NCBI RefSeq assembly: GCF_000620845.1
Contig: NZ_KK211189.1
Span: 194,501 to 258,500, forward strand
Direction of reading: 5' to 3'
Origin: Exiguobacterium marinum DSM 16307
GTDB taxonomy: Bacteria > Bacillota > Bacilli > Exiguobacteriales > Exiguobacteriaceae
Length of the DNA: 64,000 bases
The notes under the pieces are model-generated. The model had not been told where the DNA came from. It saw nothing but the letters and a program-made list of their open reading frames with translations, and searched no databases. Shown piece by piece: positions 7,599 to 16,516 of this stretch; the stretch's first letter is position 1, and each line of letters begins with the position of its first letter. The position numbers were made by a program, and so were the translations under genes.

Positions 7599-8975
7599 TT
7601 ACGATGCGATTTTTAGTGATTCATGCTGCTTCCCCAACCGAACGTATCCCAAAATGATAGAGAAGACCGGGCTGAGCCAAAGGAAGAACGCAAATGGTGC
7701 GTATTCCAATACAGGTACGCCGAGCGTCGCTGCGAAGAACGCTCCGGAGACACCCCACGGAATGAGTGGGTTAATCACAGTCCCACCATCCTCAAGCGCA
7801 CGTGACAAGTAGCGTGGGTCAATCCCGCGATCGATGAACCCTTGTTTGAACGCCTGTCCTGGCAAGAGAATCGATAAGTACTGCTCTCCCGCGAGCAAGT
7901 TGACACCGATTGAACTGAGGACGACCGAGAGGACCGAACTTCCTGGTGATTTCAACCGCTCGAGCAACGATTCAACGATGGCTTGGAAGACACCGAGTTC
8001 GCGCAACAAGCCGCCGAATGCAAGGGCAATCAAGACGAGACTGACCGACCAGAGCATCGATTCAAGACCACCACGATCGAGTACCGTCGCAATCGTCTCG
8101 TTCTCGACACCTGACTTGAATCCAGACTGCATGACGCCGAGCCAGTTCGAGATGCTCCAGTTTCCTTGAACGAATCCAGCCGTCAACACACCAGCGAACA
8201 TCCCGACGAGCATCGTCGGCAAGACCGGCATGCGGCGAAATGCAAGCACTGCGACAAGAACAGGGGCAATCAACGTGAGCCAAGAAAGATCAAATCGTCC
8301 GCCGAGCGCTGCCTGTGCTTCCGCGATTTGTGTCGTATCGGCAGTTTGACCACTGCGTCCGAGGAATGTGAATAAAATCAATGTGATGATAAACGCTGGG
8401 ATTGTTGTCCCCATCATAAAACGAATGTGGTCGAACAGTTTGACACCTGCCACTGCCGGGGCAAAGTTGGTCGTATCCGACAACGGGCTCATCTTGTCTC
8501 CGAAGAGCGCACCCGACACGATTGCACCTGCGGCGAGAGCCGGCGAGATGCCTAGCGCCGTCCCGATTCCGAACAAGGCGACACCGACCGTACCGACTGT
8601 CGTAAATGCGCTTCCTGTGAATGTTGAGACGATCATCGTAATTAATAAGACACTTGGTAAAAACCATTCAGCAGAGATTGTATTTAATCCGATGGAGAGG
8701 ATCGTCGCGACCGTTCCGGACATTTGCCATACCCCGATGAGCATCCCAATCAACAACAGAATCAACACCGGCATAATCGCTTCACGAATCCCGTTGATCA
8801 TTGCTGTTTCAATCTGTTTGAAGTCGCGTGAACGATAATACGCGTATCCACCTACTATTACCATTGTGCCAAAAATCGCCATGTGTGGCGTCGCTTTGGC
8901 CAAAAACATCAGTGCGAGCAAGGTGATCCCGCTCATTAACACGACGAATACAGCTTCTTTTCCTTTCATCTGCAT
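7599..8975 (-). CDS. nhaC: NhaC-type Na+/H+ antiporter
   Basis: 458 residues with about twelve membrane segments throughout, member of the NhaC ion-transporter family. It exchanges cytoplasmic sodium (or, in the MleN subgroup, malate with sodium and lactate) for protons. Visible conserved stretches are GAIVSGALFGDKMSPLSDTT near 153-172 and GGTVINPLIPWGVSGAFFAA near 395-414. GGAGGGGAC precedes ATG 8975. A consensus promoter and a folded leader of about 90 bases lie upstream. The substrate, sodium or malate-lactate, is not settled by sequence alone. Confidence 0.88.
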   Translation of the reverse strand: MQMKGKEAVFVVLMSGITLLALMFLAKATPHMAIFGTMVIVGGYAYYRSRDFKQIETAMINGIREAIMPVLILLLIGMLIGVWQMSGTVATILSIGLNTISAEWFLPSVLLITMIVSTFTGSAFTTVGTVGVALFGIGTALGISPALAAGAIVSGALFGDKMSPLSDTTNFAPAVAGVKLFDHIRFMMGTTIPAFIITLILFTFLGRSGQTADTTQIAEAQAALGGRFDLSWLTLIAPVLVAVLAFRRMPVLPTMLVGMFAGVLTAGFVQGNWSISNWLGVMQSGFKSGVENETIATVLDRGGLESMLWSVSLVLIALAFGGLLRELGVFQAIVESLLERLKSPGSSVLSVVLSSIGVNLLAGEQYLSILLPGQAFKQGFIDRGIDPRYLSRALEDGGTVINPLIPWGVSGAFFAATLGVPVLEYAPFAFFLWLSPVFSIILGYVRLGKQHESLKIAS

Positions 8976-9011
8976 CGACGTCCCCTCCTTTCGTTATATC
9001 CTAATTATTTA

Positions 9012-9060
9012 TTATTCCACCTAACCGCTTAAACGCTTTTATGCACAAAAGCGAGTTAGT
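9012..9060 (-). promoter_or_regulatory. structured leader of nhaC
   Basis: Close to the expected 5' end of the minus-strand transcript, CACTAAC pairs with GTTAGGTG (one bulged G) and encloses CGCTTTT pairing with AAAAGCG around a 6-base loop. A second downstream AAGCG could pair with the same CGCTT, giving an alternative fold. I cannot match it to a named riboswitch class. Confidence 0.45.
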
Positions 9061-9070
9061 GATGTTTTTT

Positions 9071-9099
9071 ACTATACTCGCTTCCTTTCTCCCTGTCAA
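9071..9099 (-). promoter_or_regulatory. SigA promoter of nhaC
   Basis: On the minus strand TTGACA, 17 bases, TATAGT: a near-perfect vegetative promoter. Confidence 0.8.
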
Positions 9100-9138
9100 A
9101 CGACTTTTTATGATAAATTAAATGCTTGAGGGTGACCT

Positions 9139-9175
9139 CCGGAGTTCGTAACCTCCTCCGACATCAAAACTAGCG
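9139..9175 (+). promoter_or_regulatory. preQ1-I riboswitch
   Basis: Stem CGGAG (9140-9144) with CTCCG (9156-9160) encloses the loop TTCGTAACCTC, and the A-rich tail ACATCAAAACTA (9161-9172) can fold back into the loop as a pseudoknot, the hallmark of class I preQ1 aptamers. The ribosome binding site AAAAGGAAG starts four bases after the tail, so control is probably at translation or very close termination. It precedes queCDEF, the expected target. Confidence 0.85.
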
Positions 9176-9192
9176 AAAAGGAAGTGTGCTTC

Positions 9193-9837
9193 ATGCAACA
9201 CGAAAAAGCATTGGTCGTCTTTAGTGGTGGCCAAGATTCAACCACTTGCCTGTTTTGGGCAAAACAACAATTCTCTCATGTGGAGGCGGTGACGTTCGCA
9301 TATGGTCAACGCCATGATGCGGAAATCGAGGTCGCAAAAGAAATTGCGACAGAACTCGATGTCCCACACCACATCCTCGATTTGTCCCTACTCGGACAAC
9401 TCACATCGAATGCGCTCACGAGACACGATCTCGACATCGACAATGCGGACGTCCCAAACACGTTCGTTGATGGACGCAACCATCTATTTTTATCATTCGC
9501 GGCCGTCATGGCCAAACAACTCGGTATGCACCACATCGTGACCGGTGTATGTGAAACGGACTTTTCAGGTTACCCGGATTGCCGAGACCAATTCATCAAA
9601 TCACTCAACGTGACACTCAATTTAGCGATGGATTATCCATTCGTCATCGACACACCGCTCATGTGGCTCGATAAAAAAGAAACGTGGGCACTCGCCGACA
9701 AGCTCGGTGCGTTCGACTATGTCAAAGAACGCACGCTCACTTGCTACAACGGTGTCATCGGTTCAGGTTGTGGAGAATGTCCGGCGTGTATCCTTCGCCA
9801 AAACGGACTCACAGCTTATGAGGAGGTGCGCGTATGA
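9193..9837 (+). CDS. queC: 7-cyano-7-deazaguanine synthase QueC
   Basis: 214 residues. It converts 7-carboxy-7-deazaguanine and ammonia to preQ0 using ATP, in queuosine synthesis. The PP-loop motif SGGQDST is at 11-17 and the zinc-binding cysteines are in [13 protein letters not shown] near 188-200. ATG 9193 is chosen because AAAAGGAAG lies 8 bases before it; an in-frame GTG at 9184 overlaps that site. First gene of queC-D-E-F, overlapping queD by four bases, and downstream of a preQ1 aptamer. Confidence 0.95.
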   Translation: MQHEKALVVFSGGQDSTTCLFWAKQQFSHVEAVTFAYGQRHDAEIEVAKEIATELDVPHHILDLSLLGQLTSNALTRHDLDIDNADVPNTFVDGRNHLFLSFAAVMAKQLGMHHIVTGVCETDFSGYPDCRDQFIKSLNVTLNLAMDYPFVIDTPLMWLDKKETWALADKLGAFDYVKERTLTCYNGVIGSGCGECPACILRQNGLTAYEEVRV

Positions 9838-10292
9838 AACATGCTCCGTTCCTCGCTCCGACAAGTGTCGAATCAAAACAAGAAGGATCGCTCATCTACT
9901 GTCCGCATCGCGTTCAAATCGTCAAAGAAGTGACGTTCGACGCGGCGCACCATCTATTTGATTATGACGGCAAATGTCGTGCCCTTCATGGTCATACGTA
10001 CAAACTCCAGATGGGTGTCAGCGGCTTTCTCGACAATCGTGGGATGACACTCGACTTTGGTGACTTGAAGACCATCTTTAAAGAAGAGCTTGAGCCTTAT
10101 CTCGATCATCGCTATTTGAACGAGTCACTCCCTTATATGAATACAACTGCAGAAAACATGTGCTATTGGATTTTTGAACAGTTGGCGACACACTTGCCGA
10201 ATGAACGCGACGTCCGCGTCGAATTCGTCCGTTTGTATGAAACGCCGACGTCGTACGCTGAGTTCCGCCGTGAATGGTTGGTGGAATCGTGA
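9834..10292 (+). CDS. queD: 6-carboxytetrahydropterin synthase QueD
   Basis: 152 residues, PTPS/QueD family. It makes 6-carboxy-5,6,7,8-tetrahydropterin from dihydroneopterin triphosphate. Zinc ligands are in FDAAHHLF and LHGHTYKLQ (His39 or 40, His52, His54), with the catalytic Cys48 in GKCRALHG. About 25 residues precede the core, slightly more than the shortest family members. The ATG overlaps the queC stop as ATGA and a GAGGTG site lies upstream. Confidence 0.94.
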   Translation: MKHAPFLAPTSVESKQEGSLIYCPHRVQIVKEVTFDAAHHLFDYDGKCRALHGHTYKLQMGVSGFLDNRGMTLDFGDLKTIFKEELEPYLDHRYLNESLPYMNTTAENMCYWIFEQLATHLPNERDVRVEFVRLYETPTSYAEFRREWLVES

Positions 10293-10984
10293 AAATCCCT
10301 GTTCTTGAAGTGTTTGGACCGACCTTCCAAGGAGAAGGCCGCGCCATCGGACAAAAGACGATGTTCGTCCGGACCGCCGGTTGCGATTATCGCTGTTCGT
10401 GGTGCGATTCCGCCTTCACGTGGGACGGTTCAGAAAAACCGGATATGCTGACAGCAGACGAGGTGATTGCACGCCTTGACGCACTCGGTATGTATGATTA
10501 CGTCACCATCTCGGGAGGCAACCCGCTCCTCATCGCGGCTATGGAAGACCTCGTCGTGAAGTTGAAAGAACGTGGCATCACATTAGCTGTCGAGACACAA
10601 GGTAGCCGCTATCAAGACTGGATCACACAAATCGACGACGTGACCCTCAGTCCGAAGCCCCCGTCGTCTGGTATGAAGACAAACTGGGAACAACTCGATG
10701 CGATCGTCGAACGGTTGCGCCCGGAGCAAACGACATTTAAAGTCGCTGTCTTTGATGAAGTGGATCTTGCCTACGCAAAAGAAGTGCAACAGCGCTACTC
10801 ACCGGACGTCATGTATTTATCTGCCGGTAACCCAGAGCCGGGTGCTGATGGTGATATCACCGATGCCCAGCTTCGTCGTTTGAAACAACTGTGGAAAGAC
10901 GTCGCATGCGACCCGTCTTGGCAAAGCGTCCGTGTCCTACCGCAACTACACACATTATTGTACGCCAACGAACGTGGCGTGTAA
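10289..10984 (+). CDS. queE: 7-carboxy-7-deazaguanine synthase QueE
   Basis: 231 residues from the GTG at 10289, which overlaps the queD stop (GTGA); the ATG at 10274 would add five residues. It is a radical SAM enzyme that contracts carboxytetrahydropterin to 7-carboxy-7-deazaguanine. Cluster cysteines are in GCDYRCSWC (32, 36, 39, spacing CxxxCxxC), with the SAM-binding TISGGNPL segment after. The start [13 protein letters not shown] matches the family. Confidence 0.94.
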   Translation: MKIPVLEVFGPTFQGEGRAIGQKTMFVRTAGCDYRCSWCDSAFTWDGSEKPDMLTADEVIARLDALGMYDYVTISGGNPLLIAAMEDLVVKLKERGITLAVETQGSRYQDWITQIDDVTLSPKPPSSGMKTNWEQLDAIVERLRPEQTTFKVAVFDEVDLAYAKEVQQRYSPDVMYLSAGNPEPGADGDITDAQLRRLKQLWKDVACDPSWQSVRVLPQLHTLLYANERGV

Positions 10985-10995
10985 GGAGAATGAAC

Positions 10996-11484
10996 ATGAG
11001 ACCAGAAGACTTACAAGACCTCTCCCTCCTCGGACAGAAGAGCGTCCCTTATATTTTTGAATACACACCGGACGTACTTGAGGCGTTCCCGAACCGTCAC
11101 CCGGAGAATGATTACTTCGTCAAATTCAACGCACCGGAATTCACGTCCCTGTGCCCGATTACGAATCAACCGGACTTTGCGACAATCTACATTTCGTACA
11201 TCCCGGATGAGAAGCTCGTCGAGTCGAAGTCGTTGAAACTGTACTTGTTCAGCTTCCGTAACCACGGCGACTTCCACGAGAACTGCATCAACGTCATCGG
11301 GAAAGACCTCGTCAAGTTGATGGAGCCGCGCTATCTCGAAGTGTGGGGTAAATTCACACCGCGTGGCGGCATCTCGATCGACCCATACTACAACTACGGA
11401 AAACCGCACACGAAATACGAAAAAATGGCAGAACATCGTCTGTTCAACCATGACCTCTACCCTGAGACGATCGACAATCGTTAA
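10996..11484 (+). CDS. queF: NADPH-dependent preQ0 reductase QueF
   Basis: 162 residues, unimodular QueF. It reduces the nitrile of preQ0 to the amine of preQ1, completing the pathway encoded by queCDE. The nucleophile is Cys53 in [10 protein letters not shown] with Asp60, and the [20 protein letters not shown] motif is intact. ATG 10996 is 7 bases after AAGGAG; the ATG at 10990 is too close to it. Last gene of the operon. Confidence 0.95.
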   Translation: MRPEDLQDLSLLGQKSVPYIFEYTPDVLEAFPNRHPENDYFVKFNAPEFTSLCPITNQPDFATIYISYIPDEKLVESKSLKLYLFSFRNHGDFHENCINVIGKDLVKLMEPRYLEVWGKFTPRGGISIDPYYNYGKPHTKYEKMAEHRLFNHDLYPETIDNR

Positions 11485-11486
11485 TT

Positions 11487-11525
11487 GAAAAGTAGGCGCT
11501 CCATGTGGGGTCGCCTACTTTTTTT
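11487..11525 (+). terminator. terminator of queCDEF
   Basis: AAGTAGGCG pairs with CGCCTACTT and seven T follow. The stop codon of the convergent gene lies inside the right arm, so it may serve both directions. Confidence 0.85.
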
Positions 11526-12171
11526 GATAGCGATGAATCTGTCGTTTAATCGGTTCACGAAACACCGTCGCGATGAGCGTCAATACGAGCATGATTCCGA
11601 ATGCCAAGGCGATGAGCGTCCAATCACCGCTAGCGATACTACTTCCGAGAAAATTGTTTGCGAACGCCCCCGGAATCATGCCGACGACGGTCGCAAACAG
11701 ATACGCCGGCACCTTTACTTTCGCCAAACCTGAAGCGTAGCTGACCAAATCGAAATTGACGAGTGGAATGAGGCGTAAGATGAGGACATAAAAGAATCCG
11801 TCTTCTTCGATTTTTTGTTGAATCGCTTCATAGTTCGTCGATTCAAAATGATGCAGGAAACGATCGCCGAAATAGATAGCCACATAATAAGCGACGAGAG
11901 CACTTAGCGTCGCTCCGATGACAGTATAGATGACGCCAGGTATGATCCCGAATGCCAAACCGCCGGCGACCGACAGGACCGATGTCGGAAACAGGATGAG
12001 CGGTCGAATGGTGAATAAAATGATATAGATCAAGGGAGCCAACCATCCGAATTGGATGATGTAGTCCCGAATGTCGCCTGGACTTACGTCAATCCACTGA
12101 TACAGGAACGTCGCTGTTCCGAACAAGAGTAGGACGAATGCGATCATCCACTGTGTTTTCCATTTTTTCAT
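11515..12171 (-). CDS. TVP38/TMEM64 (DedA-like VTT) membrane protein
   Basis: 218 residues with about six hydrophobic segments. It belongs to the VTT/SNARE-associated family, seen from RPLILFPTSVLSVAGGLAFG (57-76) and the GFFYVLILRLIPLVNFDLVSY stretch that includes the conserved arginine-proline. Members are thought to be phospholipid scramblases or flippases. A single gene ending inside the que terminator. Exact lipid unknown. Confidence 0.85.
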   Translation of the reverse strand: MKKWKTQWMIAFVLLLFGTATFLYQWIDVSPGDIRDYIIQFGWLAPLIYIILFTIRPLILFPTSVLSVAGGLAFGIIPGVIYTVIGATLSALVAYYVAIYFGDRFLHHFESTNYEAIQQKIEEDGFFYVLILRLIPLVNFDLVSYASGLAKVKVPAYLFATVVGMIPGAFANNFLGSSIASGDWTLIALAFGIMLVLTLIATVFREPIKRQIHRYQKK

Positions 12172-12282
12172 CGTCCCGCCTCCTTCCTATTTGTTTTTAT
12201 TCCCCTAATCCAGGATGTCATCCACCTTTTTTCGACCATCTCGATGTGGTACGGTTAGAAAAAGCAGAAGGAGGAAATCGAT

Positions 12283-12780
12283 ATGAACCTTGCAGATGCC
12301 CTAATATTAAAACAGTTGCTCCATGAGCAAATCGATACATTGACCGAAGAGATTGAGAACGTAGCGTTCATCTCAATCGAAGCGACTGAATCCATTCCGA
12401 CGATTCAATCCCGTTCTCTTCAAGACATCGAGATGGAACTTGAGCACATCCGTCTGGACTTACGCCAACTCGACCGCTTGATTCAAGAAGAGAACGTCCG
12501 ATCCGTCGTCGAAACACACGACGGTCCACTCCCACTCGTCGAAGCGATTGAGCTCGCCATTCAGTTACGTGTTCAGGCACGGCTTTATGAAAAGTTGTCA
12601 CTTCGTCCGAAAAAAGAATATGTACACGGGGTCGCCGTAATCAAACATGCCTTGTACGACCCAGAACTATATCGTTTGAAAGCACGTGACATTAAGAAAC
12701 GGGCCATCCGAATCGAAAGTGCCATCCAAGCTGTCCGTCATCAAGCAGACATTGAATTTGATGCATCACGATACATGTAA
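12283..12780 (+). CDS. DIP1984/DUF6847-like coiled-coil protein
   Basis: 165 residues, mostly helical and charged. The start MNLADALILKQLLHEQIDTL and the later 'PLVEAIELAIQLRVQARLYE' are similar to my recollection of the DIP1984 family (septicolysin-like), whose biochemical role is not known to me. Two long helical hairpins are likely. AGAAGGAGG precedes the ATG at 12283. Monocistronic, closed by a strong terminator. Confidence 0.65.
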   Translation: MNLADALILKQLLHEQIDTLTEEIENVAFISIEATESIPTIQSRSLQDIEMELEHIRLDLRQLDRLIQEENVRSVVETHDGPLPLVEAIELAIQLRVQARLYEKLSLRPKKEYVHGVAVIKHALYDPELYRLKARDIKKRAIRIESAIQAVRHQADIEFDASRYM

Positions 12781-12806
12781 AAAGCGAAGGAACCCCTTCG
12801 CTTTTT
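12779..12806. terminator. bidirectional terminator
   Basis: AAAAGCGAAGG pairs with CCTTCGCTTTT around a 4-base loop; A and T runs on both sides. It contains both convergent stop codons. Confidence 0.85.
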
Positions 12807-13293
12807 ACATGTGATTATGGTGATTGTGATGGATGTCGTGGTGACTCGACGAGGAACGGCTACGCGGGGGTGCTTCATCGGCAAATTTCTCCCCGTCCAA
12901 AATCCCGAGACGTTTATATTGTCGGTCGACCCGCTCTTTCGTCTCCTCACGAATGGAATTAGACTCCATAATCAGTTGATAGCACCCGAGCGCGACACGG
13001 AACGGCTCCATGCGTGTACGCTCAATGGAAAAGGAATCGATTCCTCGTAAATAGTCTGCCAATCGTTCGGCCGTATCGTCGTCTGGGTCATCGGCGAGCT
13101 GCGAGGCGAAGCGCTGTAAGTCTTTCAACGTACTTGATGTTTTAGAATAGTTCATTCCTGATTTGATAAACGCAAAAATAATCAGACCGAACACAACCAT
13201 GAAAATGATTGGAAACACGCCAAATAACCCATTAAAGAATGAATCCCCTATCGAGTTACTAAACGGATCTCCACTAAATCCAAACACTGTCAT
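12805..13293 (-). CDS. membrane protein with His-rich tail
   Basis: 162 residues. One long hydrophobic segment (about 24-46, GVFPIIFMVVFGLIIFAFI) is followed by a charged helical region and a C-terminus rich in serine and histidine (HHDIHHNHHNHM). The tail could bind a transition metal, but no transporter or chaperone domain is seen, and histidine runs may also be neutral. GGAGTG lies upstream of the ATG. Single gene. Function unknown. Confidence 0.65.
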   Translation of the reverse strand: MTVFGFSGDPFSNSIGDSFFNGLFGVFPIIFMVVFGLIIFAFIKSGMNYSKTSSTLKDLQRFASQLADDPDDDTAERLADYLRGIDSFSIERTRMEPFRVALGCYQLIMESNSIREETKERVDRQYKRLGILDGEKFADEAPPRSRSSSSHHDIHHNHHNHM

Positions 13294-13347
13294 TCCAAAT
13301 CACTCCTTTTTCTTTATGTACGTTTACACATTCGAATTGGTTTCATC

Positions 13348-13373
13348 AAAAAACCGCGATCAAACGACCGCGG
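13348..13373 (-). terminator. terminator of the trmH-GNAT unit
   Basis: CCGCG pairs with CGCGG around a 10-base loop, with six T on the minus strand. Confidence 0.7.
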
Positions 13374-13380
13374 CATTTAT

Positions 13381-13839
13381 TCAACTATTCAATTGTTTCT
13401 CCATCATGATGCGTGGCTCTCCATCTTCTGTGTAGGCGCCCATGATGTCATATCCACAAAGGAGGTTCAAGATGATGACTCCTTTGTTCGTATTGCGTGC
13501 TTTCGTCCGAATCGAATGGAAGCCTTGCGCTTCGACCCACTCGAGTTGGGTGTCCATCAGCTTGCGACCGATGCCATGCTTTTGAAAGTCCGGGTGTACG
13601 CCGCCCGCCCAGCTATAAAATCGATAAGGCTCTGCCTCATAGCCGATCTTAAAGCCGATTAGCTGATCTTCTGAGAAAGCCAGCAACACTAACGGATTGG
13701 CGTGTCGATACAGGCGCTCTTTAAATCGTAACTGATCGAGATCGCCATATAACGTACGATACAGTCGGAAGAAATCCTCTTCAAAATCTTTAAAGTTGTT
13801 TGTCACATCTTTTACGATAAATGAACTCGTCGTACTCAT
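13381..13839 (-). CDS. GNAT acetyltransferase
   Basis: 152 residues from ATG 13839, which follows AAAGGGGATG; longer frames upstream overlap trmH and lack a site. The acetyl-CoA loop is AGGVHPDFQKHGIGRKLMDTQ (about 85-105), then IRTKARNTNKGVIILNLLCGY. The substrate is unknown. It lies 58 bases after trmH on the same strand with no terminator between, so the two are probably cotranscribed. Confidence 0.85.
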   Translation of the reverse strand: MSTTSSFIVKDVTNNFKDFEEDFFRLYRTLYGDLDQLRFKERLYRHANPLVLLAFSEDQLIGFKIGYEAEPYRFYSWAGGVHPDFQKHGIGRKLMDTQLEWVEAQGFHSIRTKARNTNKGVIILNLLCGYDIMGAYTEDGEPRIMMEKQLNS

Positions 13840-13897
13840 CGTTCCATCCCCTTTCAGTTTCTGGACAAAGATTCCGTACGTCTTTTCCTTTCGCCGT

Positions 13898-14662
13898 TCA
13901 TTCCGAATTTCCTGTCTCCCGTTCGAAAGCCGTGACGCCTTTTTGTTTATATAGTCCGAGCGAACGTTTCGGTAGACTCTTGACCATCCAGTCTTTAAAG
14001 ATGCGTGCTTGATCCTCGACAGGCAGTTCATAGCCATCCGTCACGATATGACGAGACCGTGTCGTGACATCATACAAGGAGATCGCAGCCGCCACGGAGA
14101 TGTTCAAGCTTTGTACGTACCCTTGCATCGGAATGACAAAGTTCCCGTCCGCCTGCTTCAGTGCCGCTTCCGACACACCACTATGTTCATTCCCGAATAG
14201 AAGAACGGTTGGCTTCGACACATCGACTTCTTCGAGTGGGATTGCTTCCTCACTTAATGCCGTCGCATACACTTGATAGCCGCCTTCTTTTAAGGAGTCA
14301 ATCGCTTCTTCAATGGAGCCATGCTCTACGACGTCCACCCAGCGATCTGCGCTCTTGGCGATGATCGAGTTCGGTTTAAACTTCGCTCGCCCTTCGACCA
14401 CGTGTAATGTCTGTACCCCGAACGCATCGGCCGAACGTAAGACGGCAGATTGGTTGTGTGGATCGTCCACACCTTCCGTTAAAATCGTGATATGGTTCGT
14501 TCGTATATTTAATACTTCATACATCCGTTTGATTCGGTCCGGCATGAGCATCTCATAGAGAGGAAGATCCTCTTTCAATAAGACACCTTTCTGTAGCAAC
14601 TCTTCTTTTAATTCAATCTGCTCCTCTTTCGTCAAAGCAGATGTAGTCTGTCTCCATCCCAT
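13898..14662 (-). CDS. trmH: tRNA (guanosine-18-2'-O)-methyltransferase TrmH
   Basis: 254 residues, SpoU/TrmH class of SAM-dependent knotted methyltransferases. Motif 1 is the TEGVDDPHNQSAVLRSADAF stretch, motif 2 is LLFGNEHSGVSEAAL, and motif 3 is IPMQGYVQSLNISVAAAISL, all in order. The C-terminal tail (KDWMVKSLPKRSLGLYKQKG) suits TrmH_C. ATG 14662 is chosen because AAGGGAG lies 8 bases upstream; the longer TTG frame overlaps that site. rRNA is a possible alternative substrate. Confidence 0.85.
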   Translation of the reverse strand: MGWRQTTSALTKEEQIELKEELLQKGVLLKEDLPLYEMLMPDRIKRMYEVLNIRTNHITILTEGVDDPHNQSAVLRSADAFGVQTLHVVEGRAKFKPNSIIAKSADRWVDVVEHGSIEEAIDSLKEGGYQVYATALSEEAIPLEEVDVSKPTVLLFGNEHSGVSEAALKQADGNFVIPMQGYVQSLNISVAAAISLYDVTTRSRHIVTDGYELPVEDQARIFKDWMVKSLPKRSLGLYKQKGVTAFERETGNSE

Positions 14663-14768
14663 CTTTCTCGCTCCCTTCAACCTATCATATTGTAGCTAGA
14701 TTCGATTCGACTGACAAGTTTGCCCCTATGTACCCCAATCTGTTTAAAGAATGAAAAAAATGAAAATA

Positions 14769-14827
14769 GCGAAAACGGTTGCACGAATTTATGCAATCGA
14801 TTACAATTATTCATGCAAGCGATTGCA
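14769..14827 (+). promoter_or_regulatory. three tandem LacI-family operators over the PTS promoter
   Basis: Three CG-centred palindromic sites start at 14769 (GCGAAAACGGTTGCA), 14791 (ATGCAATCGATTACA) and 14813 (ATGCAAGCGATTGCA), exactly 22 bp apart, so all face the same side of the helix. The second and third fit the cre consensus WTGNAANCGNWNNCW fully. The promoter TTGCAC (14779-14784), 17 bases, TACAAT (14802-14807) is interleaved: sites cover -35, -10 and the start. CcpA or a MalR-like regulator would fit. Confidence 0.8.
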
Positions 14828-14882
14828 CTATTGGCAAACATAAAAATAGACAAAACTCCCTCACAGGAAGGAAGCGTATAGT

Positions 14883-16511
14883 ATGAAAAAAATGATCTCA
14901 TTCGATTTCTGGCAGAAACTTGGCAAGGCCTTAATGGTCGTCATCGCCGTTATGCCAGCTGCCGGTTTGATGATTTCGATTGGAAAACTGATTGGAATGT
15001 CAGCCGGAGATGTCGGTATTTTATTAACGACGGCTCGCATCATTGAAGATTTAGGTTGGGGAATCATCGTCAACTTACATATCCTCTTCGCAGTCGCGAT
15101 TGGTGGTTCGTGGGCAAAAGATCGTGCAGGTGGTGCGTTCGCAGCACTCCTCGCCTTCATTTTGATTAACCGTGTCACGGGAGCCATCTTTGGTGTCAAC
15201 GGCGCCATGCTTCAAGACCCTGAAGCGACAATCGATTCACTATTCGGTGCAAACCTTGTCGTTGCGGACTACTTCACATCTGTACTCGGTTCACCTGCCC
15301 TCAACATGGGTGTGTTCGTCGGGATCATCGCCGGTTTCCTCGGTGGTGCACTTTATAACCGTTTCTACAACTTCAACAAGTTGCCGAACGCCCTCTCGTT
15401 CTTTAACGGGAAGCGCTTCGTACCATTTGTCGTCATCCTTGGTTCAGTCGTTGCTGCCATCGTTCTATCGATTGTATGGCCAACAATTCAAGGGGCGCTC
15501 AACAGCTTTGGTGAGTGGATTGCCACATCTCGTAACACGGCTCCAGTACTCGCCCCATTCATTTACGGGGCACTCGAACGTCTACTCTTGCCGTTTGGCT
15601 TACACCATATGCTCACAGTACCAATGAACTACACGGAACTCGGTGGAACGTATACGATTTTAACAGGTGCGACAGCTGGATCGGTCGTTGCCGGGCAAGA
15701 CCCGCTCTGGTTGGCATGGGTGACGGACCTCGTCAACTTGCGTGCTGCTGGTGATACTGCCGCATACAACGCGCTTCTCGCTGATGTCGTTCCGGCCCGC
15801 TTCAAAGTCGGTCAAGTCATCTTGTCATTCGCTGCGTTGATTGGTGCCGCATATGCGATGTATCGTAACGTCGATGCAGAGAAAAAAGAACAATACAAGC
15901 CGATGTTCTTGTCAGCCGCACTCGCTGTCTTCTTGACAGGTGTCACAGAACCAATCGAATTCATGTTCATGTTCGTCGCACCAGTTCTTTACGTCGTCTA
16001 CGCACTCATGGCGGGTGCTGCCTTCGCCTTGGCAGATATCATCGACCTACGTGTTCACGCTTTCGGTGCGATCGAACTCTTGACGCGCATCCCGATGATC
16101 GTCAAAGCAGGACTTCTTCAAGATTTGATCAACTTCGTTCTCGTTTCTGTCGTATTCTTCTTCCTCAACTTCGGTGTATTCAACTTTTTCATCAAGAAGA
16201 TGAACTTGCCAACGCCAGGACGTAACGGGAACTACATGGAAGAGACGACAGAGAAGTCATCTGTGACAGGTAACGAACAAGTCATGGGGATTATCACGCT
16301 TCTCGGTGGGGAAGAAAACATTGAGGATGTCGACGCATGTATGACTCGTCTTCGCGTGACCGTTAAAGACGTCACACTCGTCTCTGACGAACAAGAATGG
16401 AAGAAAAATGGCGCTATGGGTCTGATTGTGAAAGACCGTGGGGTCCAAGCCATCTACGGCCCGAAAGCCGACGTATTGAAATCAGACATTCAAGACGTCA
16501 TCGGTGCATAA
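14883..16511 (+). CDS. PTS IIBC component, glucose/alpha-glucoside family
   Basis: 542 residues. The IIC domain (about 1-440, some ten membrane segments) begins FWQKLGKALMVVIAVMPAAG and has the GLHHMLTVP and TGVTEPIEFMFMFVAP signatures. The IIB domain follows from about 460 with the phosphorylated Cys486 in VDACMTRLRV. It takes up and phosphorylates a glucose-type sugar using HPr and a separate IIA, which is not encoded here. The sequence recalls maltose/alpha-glucoside IIBC (MalX/MalP type); PtsG-like glucose uptake is the alternative. GGAAGGAAG precedes the ATG. Confidence 0.85.
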   Translation: MKKMISFDFWQKLGKALMVVIAVMPAAGLMISIGKLIGMSAGDVGILLTTARIIEDLGWGIIVNLHILFAVAIGGSWAKDRAGGAFAALLAFILINRVTGAIFGVNGAMLQDPEATIDSLFGANLVVADYFTSVLGSPALNMGVFVGIIAGFLGGALYNRFYNFNKLPNALSFFNGKRFVPFVVILGSVVAAIVLSIVWPTIQGALNSFGEWIATSRNTAPVLAPFIYGALERLLLPFGLHHMLTVPMNYTELGGTYTILTGATAGSVVAGQDPLWLAWVTDLVNLRAAGDTAAYNALLADVVPARFKVGQVILSFAALIGAAYAMYRNVDAEKKEQYKPMFLSAALAVFLTGVTEPIEFMFMFVAPVLYVVYALMAGAAFALADIIDLRVHAFGAIELLTRIPMIVKAGLLQDLINFVLVSVVFFFLNFGVFNFFIKKMNLPTPGRNGNYMEETTEKSSVTGNEQVMGIITLLGGEENIEDVDACMTRLRVTVKDVTLVSDEQEWKKNGAMGLIVKDRGVQAIYGPKADVLKSDIQDVIGA

Positions 16512-16516
16512 TCTAC

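Noticed and set aside
14660-14882. Small RNA or leader peptide before the PTS gene
   Set aside because: The region is accounted for by operators and promoter; no ORF or stable fold is apparent.
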